Below are positions 1-9,370 of a stretch of 64,000 bases of DNA, one piece after another. The notes under the pieces were generated by a model. The model ran no database searches and was not told where the DNA came from. It saw nothing but the letters and a program-made list of their open reading frames with translations. The DNA is from Lachnospiraceae bacterium (lineage in GTDB: Bacteria; Bacillota; Clostridia; Lachnospirales; Lachnospiraceae). Numbering within the stretch: position 1 is the stretch's first letter; each line of letters opens with the position of its first letter. Where the stretch lies: positions 124,001 to 188,000 of the forward strand of contig JAKSRM010000001.1 in the NCBI GenBank assembly GCA_024403615.1. The letters are read 5' to 3'. The position numbers and the translations under genes are program-made.

Positions 1-1
1 C

Positions 2-454
2 AAATTCACCGTTTTAATTGATTACGCCCATAACGCTATGGCCATGGAACATATTCTGAAAGCCATGAGAGCATACAATCCAAAACGAATCGTCAGCCTC
101 TTTGGTTGCGGCGGTAACCGTTCCAAATTAAGAAGATTTGAAATGGGTGAGACCAGCGGAACCTATGCAGATTTTTCCATTTTGACAGAAGATAATTCTC
201 GTATGGAAAAGTGCGAAGACATCATTAACGACATTGTTACCGGAATTAGCAAAACCGATGGGGAATACATTATTATTCCAGACCGGAAAGAAGCTATTAA
301 ATATAGTATTTTAAATGCCCAGGAAGGGGATATTGTTCTTCTTCTGGGAAAAGGTCATGAAGATTATCAGGACAAAAATGGAAAGAAAACTCCTTTTGAT
401 GAACGAGTAATCATCAAGGAAATTCTGGAGGAAACAGGTTTTCAGTATGAGTAA
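2..454 (+). CDS. MurE-like Mur ligase, C-terminal part (5' end outside window)
   Basis: The reading frame is open from base 2, so the gene begins before the window; about 150 C-terminal residues are present. The visible part matches the C-terminal domain of Mur ligases, which join an amino acid to UDP-MurNAc peptide in the cytoplasm. It opens with a VLIDYAHN segment, then LFGCGGNRSKLRR, and ends with LLLGKGHEDYQ, all typical of MurE. At the place where meso-diaminopimelate-adding MurE carries DNPR this protein has DNSR (TEDNSRME). The Arg is kept but the Pro is lost, so the amino acid added is uncertain and a MurE paralogue is possible. The stop overlaps the priA start by 8 bases, suggesting co-transcription. 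Confidence 0.8.
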   Translation, partial: KFTVLIDYAHNAMAMEHILKAMRAYNPKRIVSLFGCGGNRSKLRRFEMGETSGTYADFSILTEDNSRMEKCEDIINDIVTGISKTDGEYIIIPDRKEAIKYSILNAQEGDIVLLLGKGHEDYQDKNGKKTPFDERVIIKEILEETGFQYE

Positions 455-2711
455 ATTTGCTGACGTAATCGTTGACATATCTCATGAAAAAGTTGACCGG
501 CCTTTTGAATACCGGATTCCTGACTGTCTGCTGGATGAAATCTCTGTCGGCAGTCAGGTAAATATTCCTTTTGGAAAAGGCAATAAACTTATTACAGGCT
601 TTGTCCTTGCTATCAAAGACAAAGCTGTTTTTGATGAAAACAAACTGAAAGCCATCGACAGTTTGGTGAAGAATTCCACTTCCGCAGACGGCGAAATGAT
701 CAGCCTGGCTTATTTCATTAAGACCAACTATGGTTCTACCATGAATCAGGCCTTAAAGACGGTTCTGCCCGTAAAGAAAAGTGCCAATCCGATACAGGAA
801 AAATTTATTTACTTGAAGGCGGAAGAGACTGTCGTAAAAGAAGCTCTGGAAAAGTACGGAAAAGACAAACGAAGCGTAGCTAAATTAAGGCTGTTGCAAG
901 AAATTGAAAATGAAAAAGTTCTGCCTTACGAAATCGTAAGGGATAAGTTGAATATTTCAGCAGCTACCTTGAATTCCCTGGCAAAAGAAGGGCTGATTCA
1001 GGTAGACATAAAAGAAAATTTACGGGATGCCCTGGATATTAAAGAAAAACAGGAATATACCATCCAATTGAACCCGGAGCAGAAAGCAGTTTCGGAAGAT
1101 ATCTGGAGCCGCTATTTAAACGGCGATACCAGGCCGTCCTTGATTCGAGGAATCACGGGCTCTGGAAAAACGGAAGTATACATCGATATTATTGATAAAG
1201 TGGTAAAGGAAGGAAAGCAGGCCATTGTCCTGATTCCGGAAATAGCATTAACTTATCAGACCGTTTTGCGTTTTTATAAGAAATTTGGAAATCGAATTTC
1301 TGTAATTAATTCCAAATTGACGCCAGCCCAGAAGCATGACCAGTTAGAGAAGGCAAAGCAAGGTCAGGTAGATATTATCATCGGACCTCGTTCCGCGCTT
1401 TTTTCACCCTTTGCCCGTTTAGGAGTCATCATTATTGATGAGGAACATGAAGCTACTTACAAGAACGAAAATGTTCCAAGATATATTTCCCGGGAAGTAG
1501 CCATAGAAAGAGCCAGAATGTGTGGCGGATTTGTTGTTTTAGGTTCTGCCACCCCTTCTGTAGAAAGTTATTATAAGGCAAAAAAAGGCGAATATGCTCT
1601 TTATAACCTAGAACATAGAGCCACAGGAGCGACCCTACCGGAGGTAGAAATCGTTGATTTAAGAGACGAACTGGCAAAAGGAAACCGCTCTATGATCAGC
1701 GGAAAACTGGATGAATTAATCCGAGACCGTCTGGCAAAACAAGAACAGATTATTTTATTTATTAACCGTCGGGGATATTCTAGCTTTGTATCCTGCAGAA
1801 AATGCGGAGAGGCAATGAAATGTCCACATTGTGATGTTTCGTTGAAATTTCACAGAAATGGCAAATTAATGTGTCATTATTGTGGCTATGAAACGCCGAT
1901 GGTGAAGGAATGTCCAAACTGTGGATCGAAATATATTGGAACCTTTGGCTCCGGTACTCAGAAAGCAGAAGAAGAGATTAACCGGCTTTATCCGGAGGCA
2001 AAAACTCTGCGGATGGATTACGATACGACCCGGGAAAAACAGGGCCATGAAAAGATTCTGTCTGCCTTTGCCAATCATGAAGCGGACATTCTGATTGGAA
2101 CCCAGATGATTGTTAAGGGCCATGATTTTGCCAACGTTACTTTGGTAGGAATTCTGGCAGCAGACCTTTCCTTGTATTCCGGAGATTATTCTTCTGCGGA
2201 ACGGACTTTCCAGTTACTGACTCAGGCTGCTGGCCGGGCAGGAAGAGGAAGCAAAAAAGGCGATGTCGTCATCCAGACCTATTCTCCGGACAATTATGCG
2301 GTGAAATTAGGCGCAGAACAGGATTATAAAGGTTTTTATGACTATGAGATGTCCTATCGCAGGCTCCTAGGATATCCACCGGCTATGAACCTTTTAGGCA
2401 TCTTATTTGCCTGTGAAAATGAAAATTATCTGACTCGAAAATGTAATGAAATTAATCAGGTAATTGAGAGACGAATCAAAGAAAAAGAACTGGCGGGCAT
2501 GAGGCCGATGTCGATTATGAAAATCGGTCCGAGCCAGGCCCCAATTGCGAAAATTAATGATAAATACCGCAAGATGATTTATCTGAAGGCGGCGAAATAT
2601 AACGATTTAATTGATATTAAAGATATTATTGAACAATACATGGAGGAACATCCAGACAAACAATTAAGTATTATGTTTGACTTTTCCATGATGGGAAGTA
2701 AGGAGGATTAA
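447..2711 (+). CDS. priA: Primosomal protein N' (replication restart helicase PriA)
   Basis: 754 residues, normal length for PriA, a 3'-to-5' superfamily 2 DNA helicase that reloads the replisome at stalled forks. An N-terminal fork-DNA-binding region (about 1-110) precedes the helicase core. Walker A GITGSGKT is at about 235-242 and the DEEH box at 331-334. The zinc-binding insert has paired cysteines at about 450/453, 459/462, 476/479 and 489/492. A late helicase segment, QAAGRAGRG, is also visible. The start lies inside the end of the murE-like gene, with a GAGGAAA tract about 13 bases upstream, so translation is probably coupled. It leads a conserved Firmicute block followed directly by def. 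Confidence 0.97.
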   Translation: MSKFADVIVDISHEKVDRPFEYRIPDCLLDEISVGSQVNIPFGKGNKLITGFVLAIKDKAVFDENKLKAIDSLVKNSTSADGEMISLAYFIKTNYGSTMNQALKTVLPVKKSANPIQEKFIYLKAEETVVKEALEKYGKDKRSVAKLRLLQEIENEKVLPYEIVRDKLNISAATLNSLAKEGLIQVDIKENLRDALDIKEKQEYTIQLNPEQKAVSEDIWSRYLNGDTRPSLIRGITGSGKTEVYIDIIDKVVKEGKQAIVLIPEIALTYQTVLRFYKKFGNRISVINSKLTPAQKHDQLEKAKQGQVDIIIGPRSALFSPFARLGVIIIDEEHEATYKNENVPRYISREVAIERARMCGGFVVLGSATPSVESYYKAKKGEYALYNLEHRATGATLPEVEIVDLRDELAKGNRSMISGKLDELIRDRLAKQEQIILFINRRGYSSFVSCRKCGEAMKCPHCDVSLKFHRNGKLMCHYCGYETPMVKECPNCGSKYIGTFGSGTQKAEEEINRLYPEAKTLRMDYDTTREKQGHEKILSAFANHEADILIGTQMIVKGHDFANVTLVGILAADLSLYSGDYSSAERTFQLLTQAAGRAGRGSKKGDVVIQTYSPDNYAVKLGAEQDYKGFYDYEMSYRRLLGYPPAMNLLGILFACENENYLTRKCNEINQVIERRIKEKELAGMRPMSIMKIGPSQAPIAKINDKYRKMIYLKAAKYNDLIDIKDIIEQYMEEHPDKQLSIMFDFSMMGSKED

Positions 2712-2712
2712 A

Positions 2713-3288
2713 ATGGCAGAAAGAAATTTGAGATACGAAGACGATCCGATCTTAAGAAAAAAATCAAAAGAAGTTAAGGAAATTACTCCAAGAACCGCGG
2801 AGCTCATTGATGATTTGATTGAAAACGTTCATGCTTACAACGGCGTTGGACTGGCTGCAATTCAGGTAGGTGTTTTAAAGAGAATCTGTGTTGTAACCGT
2901 AGAAGCTCCGGAACCAGACTATGATGAAGAAGGAAATGAACTGGAAATCAATCCATTAATTCATAATAACGGAGAAGATTTGATTATTATTAATCCAACC
3001 ATTATCCCTCAGGAAGGGGAAACTCAGACGGATAATGAAGGCTGTCTTTCGGTACCAGGAAAATTCGGTATGGTTACCAGACCGAACCACATTACCTTAA
3101 AGGCTTTTGACCGCAATTTAGAGCCTTATGAGCTGGAAGCAGAAGGCCTTTTTGCAAGAGCTATCTGTCACGAATGTGACCACATGGAAGGAATTCTCTA
3201 CATCGATAAAGTAGAGGGAGAATTGATCGACCTTTCTATGATGGAAGAAGACGAAGAAGACGAAGAATTTGAATCAACAGAGGAATAA
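2713..3288 (+). CDS. def: Peptide deformylase
   Basis: 191 residues. Removes the formyl group from the initiator methionine of nascent proteins; a metal hydrolase. All three family motifs are visible: GVGLAAIQ (44-51), EGCLSVPG (109-116, Cys111 as metal ligand) and HECDH (153-157, two His ligands plus catalytic Glu). An acidic insert of about 20 residues lies between motifs 1 and 2 (near 66-89), and the C-terminus is a run of Glu/Asp. The start codon follows an AAGGAGG site inside the end of priA. It is paired with fmt, the enzyme that adds the formyl group it removes. Confidence 0.97.
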   Translation: MAERNLRYEDDPILRKKSKEVKEITPRTAELIDDLIENVHAYNGVGLAAIQVGVLKRICVVTVEAPEPDYDEEGNELEINPLIHNNGEDLIIINPTIIPQEGETQTDNEGCLSVPGKFGMVTRPNHITLKAFDRNLEPYELEAEGLFARAICHECDHMEGILYIDKVEGELIDLSMMEEDEEDEEFESTEE

Positions 3289-3291
3289 TTG

Positions 3292-4227
3292 ATGAATATT
3301 ACTTTTATCGGCACATCCGATATTGCAGTTCCATCTTTACAGGCATTAATCGCCTCGGAACATAATGTACTGGCAGTCGTAACTCAGCCGGACAAAGGCA
3401 GCGGCCGTGGAAGATCCGTAAAGTTTTCTCCAGTAAAGGAAACGGCAGTGAATGCAGAGATTCCTGTAATGCAGCCAGAAAAGGTAGGGGAAGATTCCGT
3501 CCTTGACGAACTGGAACAGTTACAGCCAGACCTTTTTGTGGTAGTTTCTTATGCTCAGAAGTTGCCGAAACGACTGCTGGAAATGGGAAAATATGGCTGT
3601 ATTAATGTTCATCCATCTCTGTTACCGAAATACCGTGGGGCTGGCCCCTTAATCGGCCCGATTTTGAACGGAGACGAAGTAACTGGCGTTACCATAATGG
3701 AAATGGCAGACCGTTTAGACGCCGGAGATATTTTAGCACAGGAAGAGTTTCCGTTAGATCCAAAGGAAACTGTAAGCTCTTTGGAAGAAAAAGCGGCAGC
3801 AAAAGGTGCGGAAATGCTCTTAAAAGTAATTGCAGGTCTGGAAGCTGGAACCATTGTTCCTCAGCCGCAGAACGAAGCGGAGCATACCTACATGAAGCAG
3901 ATTTCCAAAGAAGCTGGACGCATTGATTTTTCTAAGCCAGCGGTAGAAATCGAACGAATGATTCGCGCTTTAAATCCATGGCCTACGGCTTATACCTCTT
4001 TGGAAGGAAAGACCTTTAAACTGTGGGATGCAAACGTTATTCCGGATTCTGCAGAACAGGAAAAACCAGGAACCGTTATTGCGACTGGTAAAAACCTTTT
4101 AACCGTCAAATGCGGAGATGGATGCCTTCAACTGAAGGAAGTCCAGATGGAAGGAAAAAAACGAATGGCCATTGCGGACTTTTTAAGAGGCAAGAAAATC
4201 GAAGTAGGAACTGTTTTTGGAGAGTAA
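3292..4227 (+). CDS. fmt: Methionyl-tRNA formyltransferase
   Basis: 311 residues. Transfers a formyl group from 10-formyl-tetrahydrofolate to initiator Met-tRNA. The catalytic Asn/His/Asp triad is visible as N105 and H107 in INVHPSLLPKYRGAGP and D143 in MADRLDAGDI; the C-terminal tRNA-binding domain follows from about 205. TTG (3289) and ATG (3292) stand in tandem after the def stop. The ATG is preferred because it sits about 7 bases from AGAGG and gives the usual MNITFIG start. Confidence 0.96.
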   Translation: MNITFIGTSDIAVPSLQALIASEHNVLAVVTQPDKGSGRGRSVKFSPVKETAVNAEIPVMQPEKVGEDSVLDELEQLQPDLFVVVSYAQKLPKRLLEMGKYGCINVHPSLLPKYRGAGPLIGPILNGDEVTGVTIMEMADRLDAGDILAQEEFPLDPKETVSSLEEKAAAKGAEMLLKVIAGLEAGTIVPQPQNEAEHTYMKQISKEAGRIDFSKPAVEIERMIRALNPWPTAYTSLEGKTFKLWDANVIPDSAEQEKPGTVIATGKNLLTVKCGDGCLQLKEVQMEGKKRMAIADFLRGKKIEVGTVFGE

Positions 4228-4233
4228 AGAACG

Positions 4234-5523
4234 TTGGCAAAAGACGCAGAGAAGAACTTAAGGAATATCGTATGTACGATGTTGGTTGAAACCCTGGAAA
4301 AAGGGGGATTCAGCCACATTGTGGTTAATGATACTTTTTCTTCCAATGACCTGGATGGCCAGGAACGTGCCTTTGTCACTCGTCTTTTCACCGGCGTTTT
4401 AGAACGCCTGATTTTAATTGATTCTATTATCAATGCGTATTCAAAAACCAACACCCAGAAGATGAAGCCGGTCATTAGAAATATATTGCGATTAAGCGTT
4501 TACCAGCTGTTTTACATGGATTCTGTACCGGATCATGCAGCAATTAACGAAGCCGTTCTGCTGGCAAAGAAAAAAGGCTTTGGAGGCCTGACTGGTTTTG
4601 TTAATGGAGTGTTAAGAAATATCCAAAGAAACGGCATACCGGAAAATCTTCCGGAGAATGTAAGATGCTGTACGCCGAAATGGTTCTACGAAAAAATGGT
4701 TCAGCAGGAAGGAAAAGAAGCCGCAGAAGGTTTCTTTTACGCTTGTCTAGAATCAGGGAAGAACGTTTCTGTACGATTGAATCTGAGAAAAGAATCGAAA
4801 GAGAACATCGTAAAAAGTCTGATAGCAGACGGTTGTAAGGTGGAAAAAGATCCTGAAATCAAGGAAGCCGTATATATCAGTGGATTTGAAAAACTAACGG
4901 AACTGAATGCCTATAAAAACGGCCTTATTTTTATTCAGGACACTAGTTCTATGAATATTGGGGTCGAAGCAGGAAACGCACTTTCCGAGAAAACACCGAA
5001 ATTAATAATCGATGTTTGTGCAGCACCAGGAGGAAAGAGTACCCATCTTGCGGAAAAATATCCGGAGGCAAGAATCATCTCCAGAGATTTAACTCCAGAG
5101 AAAACGAAATTGATTGAAGAAAATAGGACCCGTCTGGGCTTGAGCAATGTGGAATGCCAGGTGTGGGATGCGCTGAGTTTGGACGAGACTTTGGTAGAAA
5201 AAGCAGACCTGGTAGTTGCAGACCTTCCGTGTTCCGGACTAGGAGTCATCGGAAATAAGCCGGACATTAAATGGCGGGTAAAAGAAAAAGATTTAAAAGA
5301 ACTGGAACAGCTTCAGAAGAATATCCTTACCGTAGTTCAAAGTTATGTAAAACCGGATGGAATACTGATTTACAGTACTTGTACCGTGAATCAGGGAGAA
5401 AATTCGGACAATGTGCAGTGGTTTACAGAAAATTATCCTTTTGAACTGCAGAAAGAAAAGAAATTCTTACCAGGCAGGGATAACAGCGACGGTTTTTATA
5501 TAGCGGTATTAAAGAGAAAATAA
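4234..5523 (+). CDS. rsmB: 16S rRNA m5C967 methyltransferase RsmB
   Basis: 429 residues. SAM-dependent cytosine-C5 methyltransferase acting on 16S rRNA. The N-terminal third (about 1-140) is a NusB-like RNA-binding domain. The catalytic domain carries the SAM loop DVCAAPGGKS (260-269), DLPCSGLGV with Cys333, and STCTVN with Cys383, the two cysteines used by this family. The start is TTG at 4234, set by GGAGAG about 9 bases upstream at the end of fmt; no ATG fits the conserved N-terminus. It is part of the def-fmt-rsmB-rlmN block. Confidence 0.95.
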   Translation: MAKDAEKNLRNIVCTMLVETLEKGGFSHIVVNDTFSSNDLDGQERAFVTRLFTGVLERLILIDSIINAYSKTNTQKMKPVIRNILRLSVYQLFYMDSVPDHAAINEAVLLAKKKGFGGLTGFVNGVLRNIQRNGIPENLPENVRCCTPKWFYEKMVQQEGKEAAEGFFYACLESGKNVSVRLNLRKESKENIVKSLIADGCKVEKDPEIKEAVYISGFEKLTELNAYKNGLIFIQDTSSMNIGVEAGNALSEKTPKLIIDVCAAPGGKSTHLAEKYPEARIISRDLTPEKTKLIEENRTRLGLSNVECQVWDALSLDETLVEKADLVVADLPCSGLGVIGNKPDIKWRVKEKDLKELEQLQKNILTVVQSYVKPDGILIYSTCTVNQGENSDNVQWFTENYPFELQKEKKFLPGRDNSDGFYIAVLKRK

Positions 5524-5524
5524 A

Positions 5525-6556
5525 ATGGAAAACAAAATTGATATTAAATCCTTACAATATGACGAACTGAAAGCGTTTGTGGCAGAGTTAGGTCAGCCAA
5601 AATTCCGGGCAGACCAGATCTTTTCCTGGCTTCACGAAAAGTGTGTAAATAGCTTTGAAGAAATGACAAACCTTTCCGGCGCATTAAAAGCAGAACTGAA
5701 TGAGAAATGCGAAATCCGGAACATTACCAAGAGACAGGTACTGACTTCCGAGATTGATGGAACGAAAAAATATCTGTTTGAACTCTATGACGGCAATTTA
5801 ATCGAAAGTGTAATGATGCGGTATAAACACGGTAACAGTGTGTGCGTTTCTTCCCAAGTTGGATGTGCTATGGGATGTTCTTTCTGCGCCTCTACCATTG
5901 ATGGCTGTGTCCGGGACTTGACCGCTTCGGAAATTCTGGATCAGGTCTATGAAATCCAGAAAGATATTGGGGAAAGAGTGTCCAATATTGTCATCATGGG
6001 CATGGGAGAACCCCTTGTAAATTATGACAATGTGGTAGGTTTCGTGCGCCTTGTGAGCGATGAAAATGCCTTGCATATAAGTCAGAGAAATATTACAATA
6101 TCCACATGCGGGATAGTGCCCGCTATAATAAGGTTATGTAAAGAACAGCTAAAGGTGACCTTGGCTCTTTCTCTTCATGCTCCTAATGATGAAATCCGAA
6201 AGAGAATTATGCCGATAGCTAAGAAATATTCGATGAAAGAGATTCTGGATGCCTGCGAAATTTATTTTAAAGAAACGGGCAGAAGAGTCACTTTTGAATA
6301 TTGTTTAATCGATGGAATTAACGATAAACCAGAGCATGCAAAGGAACTGGCAGATCTTCTGAAAGGAAAGGGTGCTCATGTAAACTTAATTCCGGTAAAT
6401 CCAACGCCAGAGAACAACTACGGAGCAGCGAAAGAAAAGGACATTAAGAAGTTTCAGGAAATATTAGAGAAGGAACATGTAACAGCAACAAGAAGACGCG
6501 AAATGGGCCGTGATATCAGCGGTGCTTGCGGACAGCTTGTAAGGAGGAAATCTTGA
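5525..6556 (+). CDS. rlmN: Dual-specificity rRNA/tRNA adenine-C2 methyltransferase RlmN
   Basis: 343 residues. Radical-SAM enzyme that methylates A2503 of 23S rRNA and A37 of some tRNAs. The 4Fe-4S motif CAMGCSFC (Cys114, 118, 121) and the GMGEPLVNYDNV segment identify it, together with a late cysteine in ISGACGQL that serves as the methyl-carrying residue in this family. One base separates it from rsmB, and its stop TGA overlaps the TTG start of the following phosphatase gene. Confidence 0.96.
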   Translation: MENKIDIKSLQYDELKAFVAELGQPKFRADQIFSWLHEKCVNSFEEMTNLSGALKAELNEKCEIRNITKRQVLTSEIDGTKKYLFELYDGNLIESVMMRYKHGNSVCVSSQVGCAMGCSFCASTIDGCVRDLTASEILDQVYEIQKDIGERVSNIVIMGMGEPLVNYDNVVGFVRLVSDENALHISQRNITISTCGIVPAIIRLCKEQLKVTLALSLHAPNDEIRKRIMPIAKKYSMKEILDACEIYFKETGRRVTFEYCLIDGINDKPEHAKELADLLKGKGAHVNLIPVNPTPENNYGAAKEKDIKKFQEILEKEHVTATRRREMGRDISGACGQLVRRKS

Positions 6557-7272
6557 GGTCTTACGGTAATACAGATATTGGAAAAGCCAGAAAATTCAAT
6601 CAGGATTATTCTTTGGAATGTGACGAACCTATTGGAAACCTGGATAACTTATATGTTGTATGCGACGGATTAGGTGGCCATAATGCCGGAGAATTCGCCT
6701 CAGAGAATACGGCGGAAATATTCTTTGATCTGGTAGAAGAGTCGGATTCCAGAATGCCTCTTTCCATCTATCGGGAGGCTGTCAATAAAGTAAATGAATT
6801 AATCTACCGTAAAGGAAAGGAGCCGGAGTATGAGGGCATGGCTACGACGTTAGTAGCTGCTACGGTACGGGATGACACGGCGTATATCCTTAATGTGGGA
6901 GATTCCAGAGCGTATATTATTGGCGACGAAATTACCCAGATTACTTGGGACCATTCCTATGTGGGAGAATTAATCCGGGAAGGCAAAATCTCGAAAGATG
7001 AAGCCAGATTCCATAAGAAAAATAATGTCATCACTAGAGCGATTGGAGCAGAAGCGACCGTAGAACCAGATTATTTCCAGGTCAAGATGGAATATGGTGA
7101 GACCATTTTATTATGTTCCGATGGCCTGTATAACATGGTCAGTGAACATACCATAAAACAAGTTGTGAATTCGAATAACAGCCTTCGGGCAAAAGTAGAG
7201 AAGTTAATTCAGCTGGCAAATGATGCTGGCGGTAGAGATAATATTGCAGCAGTTTTGATCACAAGAGAGTAA
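6553..7272 (+). CDS. stp: PP2C-type protein phosphatase (Stp1/PrpC), partner of PrkC
   Basis: 239 residues from the preferred TTG start at 6553, which overlaps the rlmN TGA as TTGA and lies 5 bases after a perfect AAGGAGG (6541-6547). This gives the usual start just before the RKFNQD motif. Metal-dependent Ser/Thr phosphatase: VCDGLGGHN, GDSRAY, CSDGLYNMV and GGRDNIAAVL are the PP2C metal and phosphate motifs. In this gene neighbourhood the enzyme removes phosphates placed by the PASTA kinase encoded 22 bases downstream. Cytoplasmic; no membrane segment. Confidence 0.93.
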   Translation: MRSYGNTDIGKARKFNQDYSLECDEPIGNLDNLYVVCDGLGGHNAGEFASENTAEIFFDLVEESDSRMPLSIYREAVNKVNELIYRKGKEPEYEGMATTLVAATVRDDTAYILNVGDSRAYIIGDEITQITWDHSYVGELIREGKISKDEARFHKKNNVITRAIGAEATVEPDYFQVKMEYGETILLCSDGLYNMVSEHTIKQVVNSNNSLRAKVEKLIQLANDAGGRDNIAAVLITRE

Positions 7273-7294
7273 CCTCTTTGAAAGGCGGAAATAT

Positions 7295-9316
7295 ATGATA
7301 CGAGTTGGCTCGTTTATTGAAGATCGGTACGAAATTCTCGAGAAAATCGGCACTGGCGGCATGAGTGAAGTATACAAAGCGAAATGCCACAAGCTGAACC
7401 GTTTCGTTGCCATTAAATTCCTAAAACAGGAATATTGTGAAGATAAGACGTTCGTTCAGAAATTCCAGATTGAGGCTCAATCGGCAGCAGCCCTGCTTCA
7501 TCCAAACGTAGTAAGCGTTTACGATGTTAATGAAGTGGACGGCATTTACTATATTGTTATGGAGTATGTAGATGGCATTACTCTGAAGCAGTATATTGAC
7601 CGAAATGGAAGACTGCCAATCAAGGAAGCTACCAGTATTGCCATTCAGATTGGACAGGGTATTGAGGCCGCTCATAATGCGAATATTATTCACAGAGATA
7701 TTAAGCCACAAAACGTCCTGATTTCCCGTGAAGGAAAAATCAAAGTTACAGATTTCGGTATTGCAAGAACTACAACAGCAAATACCATCAGTCATGATAT
7801 TTTAGGTTCTGTTCATTACATTTCACCAGAACAGGCCCGTGGCAGCCAGGTTGATGTACGCAGTGATATCTATTCCTTTGGTATTGTTTATTATGAAATG
7901 GTTACTGGAATGCTGCCTTTTGATGGGGAATCTACGGTATCAATTGCCTTGAAACATATTCAGGAAACCGTTCCGTTAGTAAGTGATATCACCGATAATG
8001 TACCGAACAGTGTTGTTCGTATTATTGAAAAATGCACCCAGAAAAAACCAGAAAGAAGATACCAGAAAATGGCGTCTCTCCTTTCAGATCTGAAAACAGC
8101 TCTGATTTCTCCAAATGAAGACTTTGTAGTTCTGGAGCCGGAGACCGCAGAATCTGCTACCATTCTGATGACTGGTGCAGCTGCCCAGGTATTGAAAAAT
8201 GGAAATACTAGACCGTCTGGTACGAGAAGTACCCGTTATAGTCAACCGGTAAAAGAAGCTGGTAATTTGAATCGTTCTTATGAAGACTATGAGGAGTATG
8301 ACGACTACGACGACGATTATGAAGAGTTCGATGATTACGAGGACGTAGAAGAAGACGATTTCATCGATTATGAAGAATACGATGAAGACGAAAAACCTGT
8401 CAGAAGGAAAGATCCGTCCAGAAAGAAGATGGATAAACTTCTTCTGTATTGCGGCATTGCGGCAGCAGTAATCGTTATTATCGTTCTTGCCATTGTTGTA
8501 GGCAAAGCAGCAAAAGGTGGCTGTGGAGGCAGTGGCAAGGAAAAAGAAACCGAAAGTATTGTTGCAGAATCTATCGAGATGCCGAATGTAGAAGGTAAGT
8601 CCATAGAAGATGCGAAGAAAATATTAGCCGATAAAGGATTTACCAATGTTATTACCGAGTCTGTTGCTAGCAAAGATGTAGAAAAAGGCAAAGTAATCAA
8701 ACAGTCCGAAAAAGAGGGAAGCATGGTTCTTTCCAACAAAGAAATTAAACTTCAAGTCAGCGCTGGAAAAGAAACGGTAAAACTGGATGACTATAAAGGA
8801 AAATCCGATAGTGATGCGAAAGATGCGTTGACCAAGTTAGGCTTAAAGACGAAAATTACTACTCAATATAGTGATGATGTAGAAACCGGTAAGGTCATCG
8901 GAACCAATCCTGTAGCAGGAAGCGAAGTTGCAAAAGATACAGTTGTTGAGATTTTCGTAAGCCGTGGAAAAGAAGTAAAGAATGTTATTGTTCCGGATGT
9001 TTTAGGATGGGATGGCTCCGAAGCAAAAGCTCATCTGGAAAGCAAAAAATTAGTTGTTAAAATTGTGGAACAGGAAACAGATAACATCAATGATGATGGA
9101 AATGTAATTGATCAGAGTATTGCGTCAAACAAAGAAGTTCCAGAAAAGACGACAATCACGATTACGGTAGGAAGGTATGTGGAACCAAAACCGGAACCAC
9201 CAACAGATCCGGAACAGCCGACAGATCCGGACCCAGAACAGCCGACAGATCCGGACCCAGAACAGCCGACAGATCCGAACCCAGAGCAGCCAACAGATCC
9301 TGTGGATGAGGGTTGA
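7295..9316 (+). CDS. prkC: Membrane Ser/Thr protein kinase with PASTA repeats (PrkC/StkP family)
   Basis: 673 residues. Eukaryotic-type kinase that senses cell-wall muropeptides or lipid II. The kinase domain (about 1-270) has the glycine loop GTGGMSEVY, VAIKFLK with the ATP Lys, HRDIKPQN and DFG. A very acidic juxtamembrane stretch rich in Asp, Glu and Tyr (about 328-368) leads to one membrane helix (about 384-408). Three PASTA domains (about 425-632) lie outside the cell. The C-terminus ends in a Pro-rich PTDP/PEQ repeat tail, probably a wall-spanning spacer. A GAAAGGCGG site precedes the ATG. Confidence 0.95.
   Translation: MIRVGSFIEDRYEILEKIGTGGMSEVYKAKCHKLNRFVAIKFLKQEYCEDKTFVQKFQIEAQSAAALLHPNVVSVYDVNEVDGIYYIVMEYVDGITLKQYIDRNGRLPIKEATSIAIQIGQGIEAAHNANIIHRDIKPQNVLISREGKIKVTDFGIARTTTANTISHDILGSVHYISPEQARGSQVDVRSDIYSFGIVYYEMVTGMLPFDGESTVSIALKHIQETVPLVSDITDNVPNSVVRIIEKCTQKKPERRYQKMASLLSDLKTALISPNEDFVVLEPETAESATILMTGAAAQVLKNGNTRPSGTRSTRYSQPVKEAGNLNRSYEDYEEYDDYDDDYEEFDDYEDVEEDDFIDYEEYDEDEKPVRRKDPSRKKMDKLLLYCGIAAAVIVIIVLAIVVGKAAKGGCGGSGKEKETESIVAESIEMPNVEGKSIEDAKKILADKGFTNVITESVASKDVEKGKVIKQSEKEGSMVLSNKEIKLQVSAGKETVKLDDYKGKSDSDAKDALTKLGLKTKITTQYSDDVETGKVIGTNPVAGSEVAKDTVVEIFVSRGKEVKNVIVPDVLGWDGSEAKAHLESKKLVVKIVEQETDNINDDGNVIDQSIASNKEVPEKTTITITVGRYVEPKPEPPTDPEQPTDPDPEQPTDPDPEQPTDPNPEQPTDPVDEG
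9205..9300 (+). repeat. Tandem coding repeat in the prkC tail
   Basis: Short tandem DNA repeats encode the PTDP-x-PEQ tail of the PASTA kinase. The unit is 24 bases in the middle copies and shorter in the first. Copies are almost identical (CCGACAGATCCGGACCCAGA), with drift at the ends, so copy number could vary between strains by slippage and would change spacer length. Confidence 0.75.
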
Positions 9317-9370
9317 TCAAAATATCGTATTTCATTTTTATAAAAATTATTTCATATAAAGGGTGGACTT

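Noticed and set aside
6526..6552. Upstream ATG start for the PP2C phosphatase
   Set aside because: It lies deeper in rlmN without a ribosome site; the TTG at 6553 has a perfect AAGGAGG and gives the conserved N-terminus.
9177..9359. Separate 60-residue gene at the end of prkC
   Set aside because: It is the shifted frame of the PTDP-coding tandem repeat.
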